This document shows positions 25,912 to 33,845 of a DNA stretch of 64,000 nucleotides, piece by piece; the first letter of the stretch is position 1; each line of letters begins with the position of its first letter. This DNA comes from Candidatus Cloacimonadota bacterium (lineage in GTDB: Bacteria > Cloacimonadota > Cloacimonadia > Cloacimonadales > Cloacimonadaceae), in NCBI GenBank assembly GCA_023228125.1, contig JALOBT010000009.1:1-64000 (forward strand). The letters run 5' to 3'. The position numbers and the translations under genes are program-made. Under the pieces are notes generated by a model that saw only the letters and a program-made list of their open reading frames with translations, did not search any database and was not told the DNA's origin.

Positions 25912-26938
25912 CGTGTACTGGTGGATCGGTGAATTCTGCCGGCGTCACTTTGATACGTAGCTTTTCTTCTATTTCTATCTTCAGTTTGGGGTTGTCAAGA
26001 AGATACTGTTTGGTCTTTTCTGCACCTTGCCCCAGCTTTTCATCGTTATAGGCATACCAGGAGCCGCTTTTCTTGACTATATCGTGCTGAACCGCCATGT
26101 CCAGAATGATATCCAGATGCGAGATTCCCTGTCCGAAGATGATGGGGAATTCCACATTTTTGAAGGGCGGAGCAAATTTGTTTTTCACCACTTTGACTTT
26201 GGTGCGAGCTCCGATGATCTGATTATCGGCTCCAGCGTCTTTGATGGCACCGCCATAGCGGATTTCCAGACGCAGGGAGGAGTAGAATTTCAGTGCCACT
26301 CCACCGGTGGTAGTCTCGGGATTCACAAAGGCCGGCGCACCGATCTTGATTCTGGTCTGATTGATAAAGACCACCGAGGTATTGCTTTTGGCCACTATAG
26401 CCGTCAGCTTGCGCAAGGCCTGGCTCATGAGGCGGGCTTGCAGGCCCACATGGCTATCCCCCATATTGCCTTCGATTTCCTGTCTGGGCACCAGGGCGGC
26501 CACGGAATCTATGATGATCAGATCCACGGCAGAGCTGCGCACCAGGGTCTCGGTAACTTCCAGGGCTTGCTCTCCTCCATCCGGTTGGGAAAGCAGCATG
26601 TTATCCGTCTGCACACCAAGGCGTTTGGCATAGGAGACGTCCAGCGCATGCTCGGCATCCACAAAGGCTACGGTGCCGCCCAATTTCTGACACTCGGCTG
26701 CGATATGCAGAGAGAGGGTGGTCTTGCCACTGGCTTCAGCGCCGTAAATTTCGATGATTCTGCCTCTGGGAATGCCACCAATGCCCAAAGCGATATCCAG
26801 ATTAAAAGCTCCGGTGGGAATTACTTCCACAGCTTGGATGGGCTTGTCGCCGAGGCGCATCAAGGTGCCCACGCCAAATCTTTTCTCCAGTTGAGACATT
26901 GCAGTCTTCAGGGCTGCAGTTTTGTTCTTATCCAGCAT
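25883..26938 (-). CDS. recA: recombinase RecA
   Basis: 351 aa. Walker A GAEASGKTTLSLH (~66-78), Walker B region LIIIDSVAALVPRQEIEG, ssDNA-binding loops around GNMGDSHVGLQARLMSQALR and NQTRIKIGAPAFVNPETTTG, and SLRLEIRYGGAIKD. Acidic C-terminus (DETEVLEEE). Catalyses homologous pairing and LexA cleavage. It is the third gene of a tightly packed operon; its ATG overlaps the thpR stop (TAATG), so expression depends on the upstream genes or an internal promoter not recognised here. No SOS box was identified. Confidence 0.98.
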   Translation of the reverse strand: MLDKNKTAALKTAMSQLEKRFGVGTLMRLGDKPIQAVEVIPTGAFNLDIALGIGGIPRGRIIEIYGAEASGKTTLSLHIAAECQKLGGTVAFVDAEHALDVSYAKRLGVQTDNMLLSQPDGGEQALEVTETLVRSSAVDLIIIDSVAALVPRQEIEGNMGDSHVGLQARLMSQALRKLTAIVAKSNTSVVFINQTRIKIGAPAFVNPETTTGGVALKFYSSLRLEIRYGGAIKDAGADNQIIGARTKVKVVKNKFAPPFKNVEFPIIFGQGISHLDIILDMAVQHDIVKKSGSWYAYNDEKLGQGAEKTKQYLLDNPKLKIEIEEKLRIKVTPAEFTDPPVHDETEVLEEE

Positions 26939-27501
26939 TATACCTCCGTATATTTTAGATTATATTGTTCGATGATATCGTATTTGGGACCCTCAGGGCG
27001 CAGAATGCTGCGGTACAAGGCGAGGGTATCCCAATAAGTTTCTTCAGTTTTAAGTGTCTGAGCCAGGACGGTGCGTTCAAATTCCGGACTTTGCGGGGCT
27101 TTGATCCGCCCCAGGGTCACATGCAGTTTCAGCTTCTTGGCATCAGCATCTATGCCGAGCTGGCGCATACCGCTCAGCAATTGGCGATTCAGCAGAGAAA
27201 GATCCTTTTCATCGCCACTGAGCGCAAGCCAGATCAAGCGGGGCGAGCGAGAGGGAAAAAGGGTGATGCCTTCAGCTTTTAATTTCGTGGCCTTTAGCTC
27301 GGAAGCGTGGACTAAGACCAGCTCTTTTATGGCATCTACCTGATGCTCTGCTACTTCGCCGATGAAATTCACCGTAAGATGTAAGTTCTCAGCAGGCACC
27401 CAATTAATGCCCCTGTGCTTGATGCTTTGCAAAGTCTTTAGCGCGCGGACCATCTCGGCTCGCAAGGAAAGAGGTGGTTGTAAGGCGACAAATAGACGCA
27501 T
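26938..27501 (-). CDS. thpR: RNA 2',3'-cyclic phosphodiesterase
   Basis: 187 aa. The two H-x-T/S-x motifs of the 2H phosphoesterase superfamily are visible: NLHLTVNFIGEV (~42-53) and KLHVTLGRIKAP (~125-136), with RLFVALQPP at the N-terminus. Opens 2',3'-cyclic phosphates on RNA ends. Length matches ThpR/LigT. Start and stop overlap both neighbours (TAATG type junctions) in the recA operon. Confidence 0.9.
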   Translation of the reverse strand: MRLFVALQPPLSLRAEMVRALKTLQSIKHRGINWVPAENLHLTVNFIGEVAEHQVDAIKELVLVHASELKATKLKAEGITLFPSRSPRLIWLALSGDEKDLSLLNRQLLSGMRQLGIDADAKKLKLHVTLGRIKAPQSPEFERTVLAQTLKTEETYWDTLALYRSILRPEGPKYDIIEQYNLKYTEV

Positions 27502-27983
27502 CAGCGCTTGTATCCGATATCCAGGAGGAATCTTTTGCGATGAGTGATATCTGTATCCAGCTCCACACCTTTGGGAGAAAAGCCATCGATCACGCCCAAT
27601 ATGCCACGTCCCTGCTGGGTTTCGGCCAGGATCACCTGCACGGGATTGGATGTAGCGCAGAAGATCTGAACCACTTCGCGGCAGGCCTTTACCGCTGGCA
27701 AAACATTGATCGGGAAAGCATCTCTCATCACGATGATGAAGCTATGTCCCGCCCCGAGCGTGCGCATGTTTTCCACCGCAATCTCGATTAGAACAGTGTC
27801 TGTGCCATCTTTGCGGATCAAGCAGGGGCCGGAAGCCTCGCAAAAGGCCAAGCCGAATTTGATGCCGGGAACACTATTGATCATGGCCTCATAGAGGTCT
27901 TCCACAGTCTTGATAAAGTGGCTCTGGCCCAGAATGATATTGCAATCTTCGGGAAAGTTTAGTCGCAGGGTTTTTAATTCCAT
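27501..27983 (-). CDS. adenosine-specific kinase family protein
   Basis: 160 aa from ATG 27983, with GAGGT 5 nt before; an upstream ATG at 28007 has no site. Family marks of the adenosine-specific kinase group (PF04008): VEDLYEAMINSVPGIKFGLA, FCEASGPCLIRKDG, NMRTLGAGHSFIIVMRDAFP, CATSNPVQVILAE and GRGILGVIDGFSPKGVE. Activity is known from archaeal members only, so the substrate here is inferred. First gene of the recA operon, with a promoter just upstream. Confidence 0.85.
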   Translation of the reverse strand: MELKTLRLNFPEDCNIILGQSHFIKTVEDLYEAMINSVPGIKFGLAFCEASGPCLIRKDGTDTVLIEIAVENMRTLGAGHSFIIVMRDAFPINVLPAVKACREVVQIFCATSNPVQVILAETQQGRGILGVIDGFSPKGVELDTDITHRKRFLLDIGYKR

Positions 27984-28015
27984 CTGATACCTCGTCTGGC
28001 ATTTCATGTTAATCC

Positions 28016-28044
28016 ATGAGAAATAAATATGGCTGGGATGTCAA
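28016..28044 (-). promoter_or_regulatory. sigma-70-like promoter of the recA operon
   Basis: Minus strand TTGACA (28044-28039), 17-nt spacer, TCTCAT (28021-28016), 33 nt before the first ATG. Confidence 0.55.
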
Positions 28045-28094
28045 GCAAAATGTCTGAATGAGACGGGGGCTCAAAGATTGATGCAAATTCGGTA

Positions 28095-28331
28095 TTGTGG
28101 ATAAACCAGCATTCTTGTCTAATCGCAGCGAAAGGGTGCGGTTTTGATTATATGGGAACCTCAGACAGAAATCCCTCTGACCAGATACATTTGAAGTCCT
28201 GTAGGAATGATATTTTAGATATGATACCGGCAGCCCAATGCCACGCCCCATTGTTATACGTAATAAAGGAATATTTTGAGCAGCTCTCTTTTACAAATAC
28301 GAGGCATCTGCATCCTTCTGATTTTCAGTAA
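28095..28331 (+). pseudogene. possible fragment of a restriction-modification gene
   Basis: A 78-codon frame, AT-rich, ending inside the 3' end of the convergent methyltransferase gene (41-nt overlap). It contains GFDYMG, also present in the methyltransferase (LGFDYMGAV), and both share the 14-mer TTTGATTATATGGG on opposite strands. No start signal or known domain. It may be a decayed partner gene or chance. Confidence 0.2.
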
Positions 28332-29262
28332 TTCGAGACCCAAACAGCATTTTCCTGGGGTCTGTTTTCTTGTCCAATTTATGAGGGTCTGAAAATATAT
28401 AAGGCAGAGAATCGATCAAAGAAGGCGTATCAACTATCGCAGAATCAGTCTGATACTCTATCTTATGGTCAAAGAGCTCCATTTGTGAGGGTGAGAGCCG
28501 TTTCTTGATCACTTGTATATATTCAGGATTGATCTCATAGCCTATGGAGTTTCTATTCAAGTGCATCGCAGCCAGATTCGTGGTTCCACTTCCGGAGAAG
28601 GGATCACAAACCGTTTCTCCAGCAAAACTGAACATCTTAATCAAGCGGGCAGGAAGCTCTTCCGGGAACATCGCCATGTGGGCATCCTGCCGGACTCCCC
28701 CAAAATTCCAATGACCGCTGAAATATGTGTTCCATTCTTCTTTGGTCAGCTTTGAGTTTTGTTTCTGTTCCAGAGTGGGCTTGGGGGCATCTCCCAGTTT
28801 TTTGAAGAGTAAAATAAACTCATAGTCTATCTTGAGGATTCCATTTCTGGGATAGGGGAAGCTACCCATTACGGAGCCTCCACCGCTAGTATTCATCGTA
28901 GTCTGCTTTTGCCAGATCACAGCACCCATATAATCAAAGCCCAAGCTTTCACAACACTTTATAATTTCAGTTCGGATGGGGATTACCTTGTATCTTCCAT
29001 AATACACCGTTCGCGCAAACTGATCCCCGATATTCACGCACAAGCGGCAGCCTTTGTGCAGGGTGCGATAACATTCTTTCCAGACCAGATTAAGACTATT
29101 GATATAGCTCTCATAATCCTCATGGAATCCAATTTGATTGCTTGTGCCATAGTCTTTTAGCTGCCAATAAGGCGGGGACGTGACGATCAGATGGACAGAC
29201 TCATTATCAATGAGGCTCATCTTCCGGCTATCACCGCAGATTATTCGATGTTTTGTAGTCAT
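28291..29262 (-). CDS. DNA methyltransferase, beta class (N4-cytosine or N6-adenine)
   Basis: 323 aa. Catalytic motif IV VTSPPYWQLKDYG (~27-39) near the N-terminus and SAM-binding motif I CDPFSGSGTTNLAA (~217-230) near the C-terminus give the beta-class order. S-P-P-Y-W favours N4-cytosine but does not exclude N6-adenine. The target-recognition part lies between (~95-205). AT-rich relative to the flanking operons. No intact endonuclease is adjacent, so it is orphan or the remainder of a system; a nuclease-like gene lies at 4043. Specificity cannot be read from sequence. Confidence 0.9.
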   Translation of the reverse strand: MTTKHRIICGDSRKMSLIDNESVHLIVTSPPYWQLKDYGTSNQIGFHEDYESYINSLNLVWKECYRTLHKGCRLCVNIGDQFARTVYYGRYKVIPIRTEIIKCCESLGFDYMGAVIWQKQTTMNTSGGGSVMGSFPYPRNGILKIDYEFILLFKKLGDAPKPTLEQKQNSKLTKEEWNTYFSGHWNFGGVRQDAHMAMFPEELPARLIKMFSFAGETVCDPFSGSGTTNLAAMHLNRNSIGYEINPEYIQVIKKRLSPSQMELFDHKIEYQTDSAIVDTPSLIDSLPYIFSDPHKLDKKTDPRKMLFGSRITENQKDADASYL

Positions 29263-29464
29263 TATCTCCTCTTAATTATGGTATTACACTATCCAAAGCT
29301 CAGTCCTGCACAGTGTGCCATAGCTTACATTTTGTCAAGTAAAAGATCGCTGGCGTCCCACCCATTTTACATTCGAGACTGTTCAAATCTGCAAACTATT
29401 TCAAACTATCGATAATTATCAACGGCCAATGCCACGCTTTTCATTGCTCGTCCCTCTGATTCAT
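29263..29464. other. intergenic region upstream of the methyltransferase
   Basis: AT-rich, with no gene or clear signal seen. Confidence 0.3.
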
Positions 29465-29532
29465 TTTTAACATGTTTTAGACTCGAATTGACTTAGGATT
29501 TCGAGTCAACTCGAGTCTAAAGCATGTTAAAA
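29465..29532. repeat. 68-bp inverted-repeat element, copy F2
   Basis: 22-nt arms (29465-29486, 29511-29532; 21/22 complementary, TTTTAACATG...ACTCGA) around a 24-bp body that contains TTGACT/AGTCAA ends. Same architecture as 19486-19549, with a different outer stem. Confidence 0.75.
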
Positions 29533-29667
29533 GCGATTGAAAGGCATCAGGTTCAGTGGTGGGTGGCAGCTACTGAGATCAGGTTTATTGTTCTGGGACA
29601 TGATCTGTTTTCTGTCCCCAAGCTGGCTAAAGAGCTTGTGCAAAAATACAGATTCTATCTCAAACAA

Positions 29668-29697
29668 AAAAACCGGCAGCGAGGCTACCGGTTTTTT
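29668..29697 (-). terminator. terminator of the S10-spc-alpha operon
   Basis: AAACCGG (29670-29676) pairs with CCGGTTT, with an inner AGC/GCT. A/T tracts on both sides make it bidirectional. It lies ~22 nt past the rplQ stop. Confidence 0.85.
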
Positions 29698-29718
29698 ATA
29701 TTCAAACCTATACAGGTT

Positions 29719-30129
29719 TTATTTCTTTAGTTCGTCGGTCTTGATGCTATCAGCCTTTTTGGGTTTGATAGTGGATTCTTCCACGAATTGGATGATAGCC
29801 ATAGGGGCATTATCGCCCTTACGGAAACCGGCTTTTAACACTCTGGTATAGCCGCCATTGCGGGTGGCAAAGGCAGGGGCAATTTCGTCAAAGAGTTTTT
29901 TCACCAGATCGCGATTGCCGAGAACGCTGTAAGCCAATCTACGGGAATGCACTGTATCGTTCTTTCCGTAGGTAACCAGGCGTTCTACAAAACGTCTCAT
30001 TTCCTTGGCTTTGGCCAGGGTGGTATTGATCTGGCCATGTTCGACCATGGATTTGCAGAGGTTTCTCATCATCAGACGTCTGGCATCCATTTCACGTCCG
30101 AACTTTCTTCCTTCAAGTCTATGTCGCAT
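29719..30129 (-). CDS. rplQ: 50S ribosomal protein L17
   Basis: 136 aa. N-terminus RHRLEGRKFGREMDARRLM and central INTTLAKAKEMRRFVERL are diagnostic, and GGYTRVLKAGFRKGDNAP closes the conserved core. The last ~20 residues are a lysine-rich tail. Binds 23S rRNA in the large subunit. Last gene of the operon; its start overlaps the rpoA stop region by 11 nt. Confidence 0.97.
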   Translation of the reverse strand: MRHRLEGRKFGREMDARRLMMRNLCKSMVEHGQINTTLAKAKEMRRFVERLVTYGKNDTVHSRRLAYSVLGNRDLVKKLFDEIAPAFATRNGGYTRVLKAGFRKGDNAPMAIIQFVEESTIKPKKADSIKTDELKK

Positions 30130-31261
30130 TTTTCACCTTCTTTTTGGGGCTGGGGACTGGTTTACGCGGGGTAGAAGTAGCTGCTTTTTCCTTTTTGACA
30201 GGAGCCTTTTGTGGCGGGGTTTCGATCTCTGCCTCAGGGTTTATGGGCTCGGGTGAGATGATGCCACGGCTGCGGGCTTCCTTGATTTTGCGATAGATGG
30301 TTTCCACATCCATACCCAGTTCCAGATCATATTTTTTAAGTTTTTGAACGATCTCTTCGAGGGATTTTTTGCCGAAATTACGGAATTTAAGCATTTCCGC
30401 TTCGGTCTTTTCCACCAACTCGCCGATGGTCTCGATGTTTGCTTGTTCCAGGCAATTTGCAGCCCGGACGGTGAGTTCGATTTCTTTTACGCTCATGCGC
30501 AGAATGCGCTCTTTTTCTTCGAGGTCGGGATCAAGCTCGATATCACGAATATATTCAGGTTCGGTCTCAAACAAGCTAATTTTAGCGGCCATATCCTTGA
30601 GGATTTTGGCAGCCAAAAACAGTGCTATCATAGGTTCTACGGCACCATTTGAATGAATCTCCAGAATCAGCTTGTCAAAGTTCATACGTTCTTTCACACG
30701 CTGATGGCTCACAGAGAAATTCACTTTCAGAATCGGGGAATAGATGCTATCTATGGGAATGAATCCCAAGGATTTGCCTTCTGGATTCTGACGGTCTCCG
30801 GACACATATCCACGGCCGATGCCTACGATCATCTCAATCTTCAGATCGATATCTTCGGTAACTTCCAGCAGATATAGGTCTTTATTGATAATCTTGACGT
30901 GAGCATTTTCCTGGATCATGCTGGCGGTAATAATACCTTTGCCTTTGTGTTCCAGTACGATGGTGCTTTCTTCTACGGAGGAGGCTTCGATCACGAGTTG
31001 TTTGATTCTGAGGATAAGATCCAGATAATCTGAATTCGTACCCGGAATCGGGGTAAATTCGTGATGCAAACCTTCGATCCGCACAAAGCGGACAGCGGCT
31101 CCCTGGATTGATGAGAGAAGGATCCTACGCAGGGTATTACCCATTGTGGTTCCAAATCCTGGTTCCAGCGGGCCTATTTCGAATCTACCATAATTGCGGG
31201 AATAGCTGTCTTTTTCCTGTTCCACGCTTTCTGGCATTTGTAAGGGTTCAAGATACATCAT
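30119..31261 (-). CDS. rpoA: RNA polymerase subunit alpha
   Basis: 380 aa, about 50 longer than E. coli RpoA. N-terminal assembly domain: RFEIGPLEPGFGTTMGNTLR and RILLSSIQGAAV. The C-terminal DNA/activator-binding domain (~255-325) has ELTVRAANCLEQANIETIGE and LKFRNFGKKSLEEI. Odd: it is followed by a ~55-residue low-complexity tail rich in K, P, E and A (SPEPINPEAEIETPP ... KPVPSPKKKVKNAT). ATG 31261 has AGGAG 6 nt upstream. Standard place in the alpha operon. Confidence 0.97.
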   Translation of the reverse strand: MMYLEPLQMPESVEQEKDSYSRNYGRFEIGPLEPGFGTTMGNTLRRILLSSIQGAAVRFVRIEGLHHEFTPIPGTNSDYLDLILRIKQLVIEASSVEESTIVLEHKGKGIITASMIQENAHVKIINKDLYLLEVTEDIDLKIEMIVGIGRGYVSGDRQNPEGKSLGFIPIDSIYSPILKVNFSVSHQRVKERMNFDKLILEIHSNGAVEPMIALFLAAKILKDMAAKISLFETEPEYIRDIELDPDLEEKERILRMSVKEIELTVRAANCLEQANIETIGELVEKTEAEMLKFRNFGKKSLEEIVQKLKKYDLELGMDVETIYRKIKEARSRGIISPEPINPEAEIETPPQKAPVKKEKAATSTPRKPVPSPKKKVKNAT

Positions 31262-31278
31262 ATCAAACTCCTGTGGGG

Positions 31279-31896
31279 TTACTTGGAGTAAAATTCGACG
31301 ATGAGACGCAGATCTACTGTGACCGGGATCTCACTTGCGGCGGGAATGCTATCAAAGCTGCCGCGCATATTCTCTTTATCTATAGTTAACCAGCCGTAAG
31401 GCGAGGTGCTTTCTGAGCTATCAAGTGCATCCACGATCATTTTCATCCCGCGGGATTTTGGCCGCACTTCGATGATATCGCCTTCTTTACAAAGGAAAGA
31501 GGGGATATCCACTTTCTTGCCATTGACCATAAAATGGCCATGATTGACAAACTGTCTGGACTGCATGCGGGTAGAGGCAAAGCCCATACGGTACACTACG
31601 TTATCCAGCCTGCGTTCCAAGAATTGCAGAAGGATGTCGCCTGTCACTCCACCGGCCTTGCTGGCCTTGACAAAGTAATTCTTAAATTGCTTTTCCATCA
31701 GGCAATAGGTGAGGCGCAATTTCTGTTTCTCTTTCAGGTGAAGACCATAGTCAGAGATTTTACGGCGCATCAAGCGGCCATGCTGTCCTGAGGGATACTT
31801 GCGTTTGCCCAGGATGCGGTCGTATTTTGTGGCGCCAAAGATGTTTTCGCCAAATCTGCGACAAAGTTTTGCTTTGGGTCCGGTATATTTAGCCAT
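31279..31896 (-). CDS. rpsD: 30S ribosomal protein S4
   Basis: 205 aa. N-terminal AKYTGPKAKLCRRFGENIFG; the S4 RNA-binding domain begins about residue 94 (RRLDNVVYRMGFASTRMQSR, QFVNHGHFMVNGKKVDIPS). Only one cysteine is present in the N-terminal region, so this is the zinc-free form. Primary binder of 16S rRNA and, in other bacteria, translational repressor of the alpha operon. Gap to rpoA 17 nt. Confidence 0.97.
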   Translation of the reverse strand: MAKYTGPKAKLCRRFGENIFGATKYDRILGKRKYPSGQHGRLMRRKISDYGLHLKEKQKLRLTYCLMEKQFKNYFVKASKAGGVTGDILLQFLERRLDNVVYRMGFASTRMQSRQFVNHGHFMVNGKKVDIPSFLCKEGDIIEVRPKSRGMKMIVDALDSSESTSPYGWLTIDKENMRGSFDSIPAASEIPVTVDLRLIVEFYSK

Positions 31897-31905
31897 GATT
31901 TCTCC

Positions 31906-32295
31906 TTATATCCTTCTGGTTTTGGGCGGACGACAGCCATTGTGTGGGATGGGGGTCTCGTCCTTGATCATGGTTACTCTGATGCCGGCTGCATTCAGGG
32001 CACGGATGGAGGATTCTCTTCCTCCGCCGGGTCCTTTCACGATCACGCCAACTTTTTGGATACCCATTTCCATGCCAGCTTTGGCTACTTCGGTAGCGGC
32101 CATCTGTGCGGCAAAAGGAGTGCTTTTGCGGGATCCTTTATATCCGATCTTACCGCCGGAGCTCCAGGCCAAAACATTGCCGGAACGATCCGTAAGCGAG
32201 ATGATCGTATTATTGAAGCTGGAGTGCACGAAGACCAATCCTTCATCGAAGGATAGGCGTACGCGTTTTTTCTTTACTCTGGTTTTTTTAGCCAT
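31906..32295 (-). CDS. rpsK: 30S ribosomal protein S11
   Basis: 129 aa. Core GNVLAWSSGGKIGYKGSRKS and TPFAAQMAATEVAKAGMEMG; the near-universal C-terminus IPHNGCRPPKTRRI is intact. Part of the small-subunit platform. Basic N-terminal extension (KKTRVKKKRVRL). Located between rpsM and rpsD, as in most bacteria. Confidence 0.97.
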   Translation of the reverse strand: MAKKTRVKKKRVRLSFDEGLVFVHSSFNNTIISLTDRSGNVLAWSSGGKIGYKGSRKSTPFAAQMAATEVAKAGMEMGIQKVGVIVKGPGGGRESSIRALNAAGIRVTMIKDETPIPHNGCRPPKTRRI

Positions 32296-32306
32296 GACTC
32301 ATGCTC

Positions 32307-32675
32307 CTATTTCTTTTTCTTAATGGCGCTGGAACGCGGGCCTTTGCGAGTGCGGGCATTGGTATGAGTTCTCTGTCCGCGCACGGGCAAGCCACGTTTG
32401 TGACGCATTCCGCGATAGCTGCCAATTTCCATGAGCCTTTTGATGTTCATGGCAATCTGGGTTCTAAGTGTTCCTTCCACGATATAATCCGTTTGAATGA
32501 TATCGCGCAGTGCTTTCTCTTCATCTAAGGTGAGATCAGCGACTTTCTTCATGTAATCAATATTGGCGGTCTCGCATATCTGGATGGCCCGGCTTCTGCC
32601 GATACCATAGATATAGGTAAGACCAATAAAGAGCCGCTTTGCTCTTGGAATTTCAATACCTGCAATATGTGCCAA
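32307..32675 (-). CDS. rpsM: 30S ribosomal protein S13
   Basis: 122 aa. N-terminus AHIAGIEIPRAKRLFIGLTY, helix-turn segment IYGIGRSRAIQICE and the arginine-rich tail RGLPVRGQRTHTNARTRKGP that reaches the decoding centre and P-site tRNA. Sits at the head of the small subunit. Follows rpmJ by 15 nt. Confidence 0.97.
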   Translation of the reverse strand: MAHIAGIEIPRAKRLFIGLTYIYGIGRSRAIQICETANIDYMKKVADLTLDEEKALRDIIQTDYIVEGTLRTQIAMNIKRLMEIGSYRGMRHKRGLPVRGQRTHTNARTRKGPRSSAIKKKK

Positions 32676-32690
32676 GTTGGTCCTCCTTCG

Positions 32691-32807
32691 TTAACCCTGT
32701 CTCTGCTTGTGTTTTGGGTTTGAGCTGCAGATAACGCGAATAACGCCGTGGCGTTTGATGATCCTGCAGTCTTTGCAGATTATCTTAACTGATGCTTTGA
32801 CTTTCAT
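32691..32807 (-). CDS. rpmJ: 50S ribosomal protein L36
   Basis: 38 aa, found by reading the gap between rpsM and infA; AAGGAG precedes ATG 32807. Starts MKVKASVKIICKDCRIIKR and ends with KHKQRQG. The zinc ribbon is C-x2-C (CKDC), a Cys in VICSSNPKH and the following His, so the zinc-binding form. Position after infA is canonical. Confidence 0.95.
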   Translation of the reverse strand: MKVKASVKIICKDCRIIKRHGVIRVICSSNPKHKQRQG

Positions 32808-32851
32808 TGTTATCTCCTTGCGCTTCCTGATAGGAAGTGCAAATCTCTTTC

Positions 32852-33070
32852 TTATTTATAACGGTAAGTAATTCTGCCGCGGGTAAGGTCGTATGGAGAG
32901 AGCTCCACTTTTACCTTATCACCCGGCAGGATTCTAATATAGTGCATACGCATTTTACCGGAGGAATGAGCCAATATCTCATGGCCGTTTTCCAGTTCCA
33001 CGCGAAAAGTAGTGTTTGGAAGGGCTTCGGTAACCACGCCTTCCACTTCGATCACGCCAGATTTACTCAT
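32852..33070 (-). CDS. infA: translation initiation factor IF-1
   Basis: 72 aa, exact family length. OB-fold markers: IEVEGVVTEALPNTTFRVEL, NGHEILAHSSGKMRMHYIRI and LPGDKVKVELSPYDLTRGRI. Binds the A site of the 30S subunit during initiation. A 44-nt gap follows before rpmJ, one of the larger spaces in the operon. Confidence 0.97.
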   Translation of the reverse strand: MSKSGVIEVEGVVTEALPNTTFRVELENGHEILAHSSGKMRMHYIRILPGDKVKVELSPYDLTRGRITYRYK

Positions 33071-33084
33071 GAATCATCCTTCCC

Positions 33085-33843
33085 TTACGCTTTTGTAAGT
33101 ATCTCAGCCTGGGCATTTGTCACCAGGATACTGTGTTCGTAATGCGCAGATAAACTGCCATCTGCTGCAAAAAACTCCCAGCCTTTTTCGATCACGCGAT
33201 TGGTGCCGATATTTACCATGGGTTCGATCGCCAGCGTCATTCCAGCTTCCAAACGAGGACCATACCCCGCTTTGCCGGAATTCGGGATCTGCGGGTCTTC
33301 ATGCAGCTTTATTCCCACCCCATGTCCGGTAAGATCATCCGCCGGGAAATATCCCTGACTTGCGATATAAGATCCCACTGCATAGGAGATATCTCCCACG
33401 CGGGCTCCATCTACCGCAGCCTGGATTCCCAAGGACAGGGCAGTGCGGGTGACATCCATCAATCTGGCTGCCTCGCTACTGATCTGCCCCACGGCGTAGG
33501 TGCGGGCTGCGTCTCCATAATATCTGTCTTTGATTACACCGACATCGATGCCGATGATATCACCCTCTTTCAGGATTACTTTTTTGGAAGGGATGCCATG
33601 CACAATGCAGCTATTGGGCGAGGTGCACAGAGTTCCGGGAAAGGGTTTGAGCCCAGGAATCTTGTATCCCTTGAAGGCGGGTTTACCGCCACGTTCGCGA
33701 ATGAAGCTTTCGGCATATTGATCCAATTCCCAGGTAGAAATCCCCGGGACGATCATAGCTGTCAAAGTATCCAGAAGCTCGCCGATAATCTGGCTGGCTG
33801 CGCGAATCTTTTCAATTTCGGAAGGTGATTTTAAGTAGATCAT
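33085..33843 (-). CDS. map: methionine aminopeptidase, type I
   Basis: 252 aa. Metal ligands visible in order: Asp in GIDVGVIKDRYYGDAARTYA (two Asp), His in DLTGHGVGIKLHEDP, Glu in TLAIEPMVNIG and the last Glu in AHYEHSILVTN. The substrate His is in NSCIVHGIPSKK. Removes N-terminal methionine from nascent proteins. Lies directly after secY (2-nt gap); adk, often found here, is absent. Confidence 0.96.
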   Translation of the reverse strand: MIYLKSPSEIEKIRAASQIIGELLDTLTAMIVPGISTWELDQYAESFIRERGGKPAFKGYKIPGLKPFPGTLCTSPNSCIVHGIPSKKVILKEGDIIGIDVGVIKDRYYGDAARTYAVGQISSEAARLMDVTRTALSLGIQAAVDGARVGDISYAVGSYIASQGYFPADDLTGHGVGIKLHEDPQIPNSGKAGYGPRLEAGMTLAIEPMVNIGTNRVIEKGWEFFAADGSLSAHYEHSILVTNAQAEILTKA

Positions 33844-33845
33844 GG

